Under the pieces are notes generated by a model. It made no database searches and was not told the DNA's origin. It saw only the letters and a program-made list of their open reading frames with translations. Source: Heliocidaris erythrogramma (Eukaryota > Echinodermata > Echinoidea > Camarodonta > Echinometridae). From it: a DNA stretch of 64,000 bases. This document shows, in pieces, positions 39,401 to 51,400 of this stretch; position 1 is the first letter of the stretch, and each line of letters begins with the position of its first letter. Both the position numbers and the translations under genes were made by a program. The stretch spans positions 4,336,873 to 4,400,872 of the forward strand of contig CM046853.1 in assembly GCA_025617745.1 (NCBI GenBank), in the 5' to 3' direction.

Positions 39401-42400
39401 TGAGAAATACTGCCTCTATACGAATGATTATTTTGCAAGAAATGAAATGCAGCATTACAACATCAAAAACATTCATGGTAAATGAAATACCTAAATCCTG
39501 CTGGAACATTTATATTATATTGGATGGCTCTGAATGGGATACCGGAGAATATTCCACGAGTTAGGGCCAATATTGCACGAATCGAAGATGAGTGCAACGA
39601 GTGGAATATTTCTGGTATTCCATGAAATAAAGCCATCTAACATAATTATTATTATCTATACCCTACAGGAAAATGATTTAGAACTTAATAAAAATCACTT
39701 TAACCAACCACATTCAGTTAATAGAGCCCCTCATCATACTTCATTGTGATCACACAAGTTTAACTTAACCTCTTTATGACGTCATGTGCGTATGTGTGTA
39801 TGCGTTGCATTGTTTGCGCGCACCAGAAAAACCAGACAAAATACGGCATAATATTGCACGGCAAGTTTAGCACTGTAGCCTATGGGGAATTCAGCGATCC
39901 GTGCAATATGCTCTCATATTGCACGCGCAAATCAAGCGGACAAAAATATGCGTTTTTAATGCGCCGCTAAAATGCCTCATATAGGTAATAATGAATATTA
40001 TTGAATACTAAAGCCTCAAGATCTGATCAGAAAATTACAAGGATTTTATCTATTGATAACATCATTGTAATGATTGATATCTTGATCTGTCATGTTATCA
40101 TGATCACACATTTTCCATTAATAATGAAAAACTACAATGTACTCCTAACTGTATTGTAAATGAATCTAAGACTGACCCTGACAATGTCTTGACCAGTGAC
40201 ACTGGTGAGTTTCTCTAGGATAGCATGTAGTCTGTCTGGATGTTGTCTCCATTTCAGCAAGCCAAGCAGGTTGACTATTGAATGGAGAATGAAAACAAAT
40301 CACAAGAGGATAACAACTCAATTTCCACAATGACTGAGAAGCTATAAAGGTCTAAATTTGGGGTTTGAATGAGGCGTCTACATGTACATACTTCCCATCT
40401 CCTACTTTAAATTACAATCATCAATGTTTGTAATAATTCCAAGTAAAAATTATTTCTAGTTTCTCGTCCCCACCCGCATACTTTTTTGCATCCTTCTCCT
40501 TTTTTTTGTTATTTGATATTTTTGTTTGAAAAAACAACAACAAACAAACAAAAATTTAAACCACCAAAATTTTGCTGCAGACCCCTAAAATTAAAACTTG
40601 ATGCCTTTGGGGGGTTTAAACGGACCCCAGAAGAATATAAATATAAAGGGAAGCCATGCCTAATAGCATTTGTATGTGCGGCGGCCATCTTGGAAAATCA
40701 TCAACTATCAAATAACACGGTACACCCTCCTCCTCCTCATTTTCGTAAAATACCGGCAAGAAACTACAAATCAATTTTACTTGGCCTAATACTTACTGTT
40801 CTGAACTAGTTTTGTTGAGCAGATGACTGTTTTGACAGTGAAAGTATCTCTCTGATTCAACTCATACATGTCATTGCTTGTTGCGTTGCCCTTCGCAACC
40901 ATGTCAGCTGAACAGTATGGCAGCTTCAGGTAATGCTCAGGATTCTTGAAATCATGGTGATCCGTACACTGTTAGGAAAGATAAAATAATTCAAATGACA
41001 ATTATTATTGAGCAAAACCTTGGACTGTTATGACACAAACATTTCAAGTTTGTACATTTGTGATTTTGTTAAATTTACATCTAGAAGATAACAATCTTGT
41101 AGTAAAGATAAAACTTAACAAGAGCCCCAGGGGGCACGACGCTCACCTGAGGTGGATCAATTCACATCTGGTGCATGTTGTCTCTAGCACCACCAGGAGA
41201 TATGTTAGAAATTGAAACAACTAGGAGGATGTACATGAGATGATGTTAGAAATTAACATAATTCCCCCTCCCCCCACCCCATGGTCTACAATGTCATGTA
41301 TTATTTGAATCTCCTACATCTAAGGATGATTCCCACCAAGAGTGGTTGAATTCCGATCATGTGTTTTGGAGAAGATCAGAATGTACGTTTTGCCTGGCAG
41401 CGCCCCCCCCCCCCCCAGTATGTTACCCCCACAGGGCCCCTATAGGGCCATGCACTCAGAGAAATTTCATGAACAACATTCATTCTTTATCTATAGAGGT
41501 ATCTCCATACACAATACCAAGTCTGAGCTATGCCTGGTTCTGGAGAAGAAAATGTTTGAAATTTACATAGCTTTTACAATTGGGGGCCCTCCCCCTGGGC
41601 CCCCTGGGGGCCACATGTACCATTTTAGCAACTTTGGGTCCCCTCCCCCTAAGGATGATTCCTACCAAGTTTGGTTGAATTCCGATCATGTGTTTTTGAG
41701 AAGATCAGAATGTACATTTTGCCTGGCAGCGCCCCCCCTCCAGTATGTTACCCCCACAGGGCCCCTATAGGGCCACTCAGAGAAATTTCATGAACAACAT
41801 TCATTCTTCATCTATAGAGGTATCTCCATACACAATACCAAGTCTGAGCTATGCCTGGTTCTGGAGAAGAAGATGTTTGAAATTTACATAGCTTTTACCA
41901 TTGGGGGCCCTCCCCCTGGGCCCCCCTGGGGGCCACATGTACCATTTTAGCAACTTTGGGTCCCCTACCCCTAAGGATGATTCCTACCAAGTTTGGTTGA
42001 ATTCCGATCATGGGTTTTGGAGAAGAAGATGAAAATGTAAAAAGTTAACGCACGACGCACGACGGACGCCGGACAAATTTCCATCGCAATAGCTCACTCG
42101 AGCCTAAGGTGAGCTAAAAAGGTCCCTAGTTCCTATAGCATGCCTGATTGTAAGCTCCTTGCCACTATCAAAAATATAAGATAATCCAGCAATTTATTCA
42201 ATCTCCCAGTCTCTCTCAGCACAGGCAAACTGGTAAAATTTATTTCTTGCAATTTACTCTGCCACTGATTATGGCTTGTGGAGCTAAAAAGTTGAGAGTA
42301 TTAATTTCCATAGCGCATAGAGGTATTGTTTTATATGTGATACTGACTGTGAATATTCATTAAGTTATTATTATTATCAACTACATTTATGTATGAAATG

Positions 42401-45400
42401 TATACATAAACCGTCTCTCACACTATTTCAATGCTATAACTATGGTTAGAGATAAAAATGCAGCTTACCTTATAGACAAAGAGACTATGGGTACTATCTT
42501 CTACAGCAGTTCCATCTTTCTTCATGAGTGGCATAAAGGCCATTGCAAACAGACGCTTCTCTCTTCTCCCTGTTAAAACAATTGTGAAATTCATTATTTT
42601 TTTAGCAATGTTATAAAATGAAAGTCTACTTTTATTGGTAATTTTTTTTTAGTTCAGAAGACATTCAACTCTATTGGCAATTAAAATATGCTCTCTTTCC
42701 CCGACAGAAAAGAAATTTAAAGGAACATTTGCATTAAGTGGATTTAGAAGCAATCAGGCTCTAATATGTAGAGGTGTCGTGGTCTAGTGGATACGTCACC
42801 GGACTGTGGATCTCGTGGTTCACGGTTCGAGTCCCGCCGTGGCACTAATGTCCTTTGGCAAGACATTAATCTACATTTGCCACTCTCCACCCAGGTGTAG
42901 TAAATGGGTACCTGGTAGGAATTTATTCCTTGAATGCTTTCAGCGCCTCATAGGGCAGCTGGGCTAAAGCCAGGGTAATAATACTTTGGCGCTTAGAAAC
43001 ATTGTATTAAGCGCAACATAAATGTTATGTATTATTATTATTATTAATATAAGTTCAATTACTGAAGTAAATAGGACCTCATATAATATTTCTCCAAAGA
43101 GCATAATTATTACAATCAAACATTATTTTACTCAAACAGAATCAGTATAAGGGGAAATCAAAGTAATGTATACTGGCACTTTGAGCAAAATATCTGGGAC
43201 ATATAATCAGTTCCTTCAAAACTTTAATGTCGATGCCTAAATCAAATATTGAAAGTAATAAGAGAACATAAAAAGTAAGGAAAAAGGTTCTAATATACTG
43301 ATGCATTGAAGCTTGGTTGAAACTGAAACTACACCGTATAGTGGTAAACCTTTTGTATCACATCCATCATCTACAGTTCAAATTCAATAACACACAAAAG
43401 TGACATGATTTGTACCTTCATAAATGCAACAGCACACTCATATTTTTGAAGCTCAACAGGAAATGTTAACCGCAAGTGGTGTACTGCGAATAACTGGCAC
43501 TTATTCCTGTCATACATACATGTACATGTACATGAAGATTTAGCTGATATACTGTATTATTCTCACTATCAATATAAATAGGTTTAGATGTAACAGATCA
43601 AAATAGCTCAATGTATGAATTAATCAAAAACTATTTACTCAGGTTAAGTACACATATACATGTAGGTTCCATCAACTTTTTCACATCATTGTGCAAGAAT
43701 GGGGAAAATAAAAAAAAAATGGGGAATATAAAACAAGAATCACAAATATCACTGAAGGTGATTAATACCCCTGCCCCAATGTGTGTGCTAAATTTCCTGA
43801 GCATTGCTCCAAAAACAAGGAAGTGGTTTGATCTGCAATATTTTCCTGTTTTATTGCAATATTCCGTTGCCATGCAGTTTCCGACACATTTAACAAATCT
43901 GTCTTGCACATCTCCATCCCAAGAAAAATGTGTGTGCCAAATTTCATAAGCATTGCTCGAAAAATGAGGAAGTAGTTTGATCCACAAGATTTCAACATGA
44001 TTTATTGCCATAATATGCCGTTGCCATGCATTTTTCGACACATTTGACAAATATGTCTTGCACATCTTCATCCCACGACCAATGTATGTGGCGAATTTCA
44101 CGAGCATTGCTTGAAAAATGAGGAAGTAGTTTGATACGCAAGATTTGTAATGGACCGACCGCCTGACCGTACGCTGATTCCTATATACCCCCTTCAAACT
44201 TCGTTTGGCGGGGGTATAATGATAGCAGTATAAAATAATTGATATGACTCAAGTGTTTATTCAGAACAAGAGCAAATGCTGATATTATATTCGGAAAATA
44301 GCGTTAAACACGGACATAATATGTACTAAAATACTAAAGCTTTTCGACATGCACTCATCAGAGTTATTATATTGTTTCGTTTTCTGGCGTTCTGTTCATT
44401 CATGCGAATTTACTCTGATGAGTGCATGTCGAAAAGCTTTAGTATTTAAGTACATATTATGTCCGTGTTTAACGCTATTTTCCGATTTTGCAGTACCAAG
44501 CACTGATATTATATTATTAAATAATCATGATATTACATCAAATTAACATCCAAAATATGGTAATATATGTTCCTGTACTTTAGGGTGCTGAAATCTGTAA
44601 ATTAAAGCAAGTCATTAAACCATAGATGGACAAATATTCATGATTCACCACATAATTTCTTTCACTAGTATGATTATATGTTTACAAAATGGAGTTGATT
44701 AACAAATCAATGAATTAAACAAGCCTCACTGCAGCAAAAGTCTAGTATCGGTTTTCTGGATTGACACCCTTCGGTCCATATTCTACTAAAATTTGAATCC
44801 AATGCCAAGTTTAAGCTTTGTCTAAAGTCGCATTAACAAACTAGAAAGTGCTAAGTGTTCTCTTTGTTTAACACAACTTAGTCCAAGAGTCAGGTTTAAC
44901 TGAATCAGTAGAATGCAGGCCTTATAGTTTGGAGAATTCTGAATAAAAGACAACCTTCCCATCAGAGTATCAAGATGAAATATTGGATAAAGATCTAAGA
45001 TCAGACTTACTATTATCTCTTGAGTAATGTCTGAATTCAAAGCGTTTGTGGGTATCTTTGAAGCTGTCCATATTACATAAAGACCTGAGATCAGACTTAT
45101 TATTATCTCTTGAGCAGTGTCTGAATTCAAAGCATATATGTGTGTATCTTTGAAGCTGTCCATATTACATAAAGACCTAAGATCAGACTTACTATTATCT
45201 CTTGAGTAATGTCGGAATTCAAAGCGTATGTGGGTATCTTTGAAGCTGTCCATATTACATAAAGACCTAAGATCAGACTTACTATTATCTCTTGAGCAAT
45301 GTCGGAACTCAAAGCGTATGTGGGTATCTTTGAAGCTGTCCATATTACATAAAGACCTAAGATCAGACTTACTATTATCTCTTGAGCAATGTCGGAACTC

Positions 45401-48400
45401 AAAGCGTATGTGGGTATCTTTGAAGCTGTCCATAGGAACATTGAGTCTGACTAGTTCATTCCAGCGTGGGGCCTGAACGTGGAAATATACCACCGATCTA
45501 TACTCTGCCTCAGCTTCTTCATCATCTACCAGGCAGATGCAGGACTAAAGAACAAAAGATGGATTTTCTTTTTATAATTTGGCTAGTCATAAAGCAAATT
45601 TTTTTTATAGAGAATCAAAATTATAGTTAACTAGCTTTTTAAAACATATACTATATTCCATTTGAAATTTCTTATTCATGTTTAATACCAAACACTAATC
45701 AAGTTTCAAATATTACATCAACACAGCACACTATAACAAGAAGGACGTTGTGGCAGATTAGCCTTGTATGCAACAAGTTATCCAATAAAATCTACTACTA
45801 CTACTACTACTTGAAGCTCTATCATTTACAAATTCTAATTTTTCTATATGCTTCCTTCCCTTTCTGATTAAAGAAATGTGCTAAAGACTACGTCTTTTAG
45901 ATGCCATTAATTCTCTGTAGTTTGGCACTGATCCCCGGTTTTTTTTTTTCATAACAGTAATGAAAATAGCGAAATTTGTGCATCTGTAAAATCATTGGTT
46001 CATAATGATACCAATACTTTACCTCATAGTAGGTCAATCTATTGGCTAGAAAATGTGGAAATGAATATTGTGAAGAAGAGTTCTGTAGTATGAATAGTAG
46101 AAAGTGAAATTGACTTACGATCTTCTTCCATTTCTCATCAATTGTACACATGGTCACCTCAATGTTGCGCCCAGCGTTTTTGTCCAGAAATTCAGCTCTC
46201 TCCAGGGCAATGAAGAGATCATTCCGCAGGTCACCTTTACAATAATCATAAACAAATATACGCCTTAAAGATAAAGTTGAGTTCTGGTCATGAGATTGAA
46301 TTGTGAAAGAAAATGTCTCAAAGCAATTGGGAAAGATTGATTATATAGCAAATAAAAAATTGGTGTATGCTGTAAGGTTTTGGAATCACCAAAATGATAA
46401 GAAATTGACTAAATTCTACTGAGAGTCACATGCAGTGCACACAGAAATGTGTATATGGGACTGCACACAAATGTTCGGCCCGAACATTTCAGCTGTTTCT
46501 TGTCATATTTTGAATGTGAGAGCATTTAAAGAGCAATCCTTTTCAGGGAACATATCTACTACGATAATCTTCCAAACTAACATTAAAAAAAAAATTAAGA
46601 TTTTTCCCTTTCCCTTTAAGATGTATTTCAGTAGAGAATTGTAATTGTATATCTCTTTATTTCATATATAATATATTTCATTCAGCTTTTCTAACAATTT
46701 TTAACACTAAAACTATGTGGCTATACCCTGGATGAAACTGGGGGCATTTTTAATAATATGTTAATTACTTTTGAGATGTCATTACTGCTATCCACAGTTT
46801 CGATTTTCAGCAATCAATTACTTTCACATCCCAATAATTTGTTTGTTTCAAGGAGTTGATCATAATATGATCCTGTCAGTCAGAGAGTTTGTGCCCTTGT
46901 AATTTTATGAGAATACAGAGAGTAATAAAAGGATACTTTACTATCTTAGAAAGAGGAATAAACAATCAACAAATCATGAAACCATTCTACATAATGATAG
47001 ATATCAGACACAAATGCACAAAAAAGGATTTCTTTCAAATCAAGGGGGGTCAGTCATACGTGCCATTTCGTTATTAAACATATGTACAGTGTAAGTTAAA
47101 GATCTTTATTTCCTTGAGTATCTAGATGTTCTACAACTAAAACAGCAATTTCCTTTTCACTTCTCCAATGAAGACCATTCTTCCAATACAAAGATAAAAA
47201 CAGTTGAATCCTTCTATAGAAATACAGAGGGCTTTTTGTCATTTCTAATTTGATATATTTTTATTTGTTTTCTTATCCGCATGAATAGAACCCTACAAGG
47301 AAGAGGGAAGCTTAGAAGCATATCATGTGTGATATTTATTATCAAGCAAATCAGCAAAGACAAGATATCTATACCTACAAGCAAGTGTTAACCTGCATAG
47401 TGGTTATAAGACATATTGTCTTTTTGGAGCCAGAAGGGTGTTAACTCTGTACAAATGATAGGACTTAATGCCCTTCTGGCTCCAAACAGACGATATGTTC
47501 TTTACCCCTACTAACTTTTAGCAACACGGAGGATTACCTCCAAATCTTGTACTTAATAATTTGATGGATGAAATATGGAGATCTATAGAGTACCAAAGTG
47601 TGACGTCATCAAATTTTGATTTTTGTATTTCAGTATTTTTATGACCATATTTAGGTAGAGCATGATGGAAAACGTTCACACATCAAATTTGACATGAATC
47701 AGTTCATGGTGGCCCAAGTTATGGCTATATGAATATCTAATTAGCCCCATTGAAGTCAGTGTAAATTGGCCTGGTTCTTAACAGTTTAGAACCAGGCCAA
47801 TTTAACACTGACTTCAATGGGGCTAAGGAGGTATTCATGCGGCCATATCTCGGGCCCAATGAGCCAACTGCCATAAAATTTGGGCTCTGGATGTTTTTCA
47901 CCATGTTCCTTTGAGATATGGTATACAAAATGTCAAAATGAAAAAATAGCTTTTTGTGACGTCATCACTTCGGTACTCTATTACCATACCTGGCATGATG
48001 ATGTCACTGAATCCAAGCTTATGAGTGACACTGTGACCTTTGTTGAATAGAAGATGCTTTTCTTTCTTCAGGCTGTCTAGGTGACCATGTAGCATCAGTA
48101 ACTTGACTGTGATACCTATAACATTTAGAATCAAGACAGTCTTGATTATTACATGTTTTCTTCAAAGCAATTCAATTCTCGCTACCCCAAATACGCAATT
48201 TTGCCAACAGATGGCGTTTGTCATGCAAACCATGCATGCGCAGTGCTGACAATAACCAGATCGGGTCGACAAGCGTTTGTCTTTTTGCATTGAAAATGTA
48301 CACAGGTATCATAAAAATCCTCGAGTTTGAGTATCAATTGATCAACATGTTTGAAACGATACCATGATTTATTGAGACAATTGCTTGCATTTTCAAAATT

Positions 48401-51400
48401 TGAGTGGTTTATGTCATGCGATCAAAAAATTAAGCATTTTAGCACTCATTTTGTTCATAAGCCGTAGTATTTCAATACGGACCGGAAGTGAAGTTAACGA
48501 AGATGCGGACCATTTCCATGTATAATATTGCCCTCTACGTCGAAAATTGCGTATTTGAGGTAGCAAGAATTCATTACAGTGATTGAAGAAAGCTTAATGC
48601 TTTCAACATGTGATCAACAGGCATGAGATGTGTTTACCTGTGTAATGGTTCTGTACGACTGTTCACTTTGAATGAATCAATTTATGTGACAACGTTTAAT
48701 GCCTCTTCTGTTTCTCTTTCTCAAGATTCAAAATAATATCTTCCTATGTAAAATGACCCTGTATTTGGAAAAAAACTACTCCTCAAAATTAAGCAGTGTG
48801 CAACATTAAACACTATTAAGTATAATTTAAAACTTTACCTGATGCAGAAGCTTTAAATCAGGCAATCACCCTTTTTTAATGTTTGTTTAAATTAAATAAC
48901 TGTCATTGTATTATTCCTTGGTCTTTTGGGGGGTTAGTTCGCACTTTGGAAAGAATCATCTATCTATAAGTTATTGTAACTTTATGATGATCCAACCACT
49001 TCATAATTAACGTTGAGAAGGCTTACGGTTCACCATGTGCTTAGTCCTGAAAAGGACTGTTGAGTAAGAAGAAGAGAGTGGAGAAAAGTTGAGAGGAGAA
49101 GAAATGAAAAGGCGAGATAGAAATTCAGAGAATTTAGAAGTTTCAGACGTTTCGGAGAGTCAACCTGTCGAGTCTTCTCCACTCTCAGCTTTCTCATCTG
49201 GTTTACAGTCCTTTTCAGGACTTCACACATTCAAGAAAGATTATTTCTACATTCTCTGAATTTCTATCTCACCTTTCCATTTCTTCTCCTCTCAACTTTT
49301 CTCCACTTTCTTCTTCTTACTCAAGAGTCCTTTTCAGGACTAACCACATGGTGAACCGTAAGCATTCTCAACATTATCAGTACCACCATGCAACCTCTAC
49401 CTTCAAAGATCATCCCACTTCATAATTCACTTTGGTGTGTTTTTGCAAAATGTTATTGTCTTTTCCACTTTTGTAAGAAATCTCTTTATTCTTTGAATTT
49501 TTTTGCATGTGTTTTTTTAAATGAAAGTGTTGAATAAATTCAATTCAATTCAATACAATTTGATCTAATCACTATTTACCTATATTGCCTGAGGCAGATG
49601 TGCCTTTTCTGCTTGTATTCTTGATGATTTGATCATGTAGTGAAGCAAAGTCTTTCTCATCTGCTGCATTTGCTACACTAAAATACAAAAAAAAAAATAT
49701 ATATATATATATACACATATATGATTTACTGCATAGATTTAGTGCATATCTTTTGGGCTACAAACTAACCATCAATTATCAAAATAGCAGATATGATTTA
49801 TAAGCTATAAAAATCTGTCATGCAGATGTCTCATCACAATAAAACTACTACTTAAATCAAAGTCACAACTTCAAATGAAAGACAAGTATAGTAGGTCATG
49901 AACAGAATTAATTTTGATAGGTTATTCTAATAGAAGTAAGTAACTGATTGGTAAGCATATGTATTTACATTTTAAAGTGCATCAATATTAGCCTGCCAAG
50001 GTATCAAACAGCACTTAACAGAAATTGTATTCTCTTTTGTGATACTTTGTGAGTTATATTACCAAAAGAGAGTAATATATATACTTAACACTTACTATAT
50101 TTTCATGACTTCTTCCTTTCCTTCTCTGCCGTCATCATCAGGCATCTTCAGAATATGGGTGACCTTCAACACTGAATAGTGAAAATAGAAATAAATCTAG
50201 TGATTTATGTTGACAATGTGACAAACAGTGATATACGATTGAGATGAATGCAATCATAATATGCTGTTGCCAGATGAACTGAACCTAAATCCAATCTATT
50301 AAATAAATGAAATAAAAAACTCAAAACTTGTGACATTAACATACATGTAAATTCTTTCTAATATTTTGTAGCCAAGCATCAGATTAGTGGCAGAACAGCG
50401 GTCCAATGCCAAGCATTTCATTGTTTAAAACCAAATTACTACAACTCTCTTTTCCTCAATTAAGATGATAATCCTCAAGCAACTAGTCAATTTAACAGGA
50501 CACTAATTTGTTATTCCTCTGGATGCTTCACTTGCTTTTATAGTTCTAAGATAAATTAAGCATCCATCAATTTCTACACTTTAGGGTTGGTCTTGCAAAC
50601 ATGAGCACAGTACATGCAGAAGGCATCAGGACTATTCTTCATGTATCAAAACTTATTCCATGTAATTATAAGTCCATACTCTAATTGGGCAAGTCCACAA
50701 TATTTGGCAAATTTGTTGTCCCAAACATTACTAAGTATAATGGAATAATGAACATAATTAACATTGAAAGTATGATTGATATTTCATCTGATCCATGCTA
50801 TCTAATTGACACAATCATCAAATAGAGTAGGCAACATATGGGACAAAGTAGATTGGACTTTGCAATGACATACCTCCATAGCCATAGGGTCTTCTGTAGT
50901 TCGGACCAGTTGCTTTCTTGTCAATGTTTTTGGCTTGTCTCATCTGTCCACATCGTATGATATGACAGGTAAGGTAAAGATCCCTCTCCATATCTATGTT
51001 GCTCATATCCTACACGGCACCAACAATAATAACGACACATTTATGGTCCATGGTTCATGCTCCATGGTTCTGCTCCACAGTACAATATTACTCTAATTAA
51101 TAGATACACCCAATCAAGATCATTACGTTCCCAAAACTCAGGATTTCTTTTTGTTCCCAAATGCACTACTAAGTGGGGGGAAAGAGCTTTTGTTCATGCT
51201 GGGCAGTGGCGGATCTACGAGGGGGAGTTTAGGGGGTTTAAACCCCCCCCCCCCCCTTGGGCTGCCAAGTAAAAATTTAATGTGCATAGAAAAACGCCAT
51301 CATAATATGTCCTGGGGGGTGTTTCATAAAGCTGTTCGTAGAGTTACGAATGACTTTACGAACGACTGGAACATGTTCTTGGGTGCTATACTAATCAGAT

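Larger units (their letters stand above)
42570..45372. other. Intron between exons 11 and 10
   Basis: Holds, from exon 11 outward, the SINE, anonymous AT-rich DNA (43051-43760), the tandem-core element 43765-44217, the palindromic element 44279-44514, anonymous DNA to about 45000, and the five-copy exon-donor array. Confidence 0.6.

Noticed and set aside
42771-42842. tRNA gene
   Set aside because: Boxes A and B are present, but the cloverleaf is degenerate and continues into a SINE body with an ATT tail.
43631-44197. 188-codon minus-strand frame
   Set aside because: It lies across the ATACCCC tandem-core element; repeated HFSS/VSETAWQ-like blocks simply reflect the 150-bp units.
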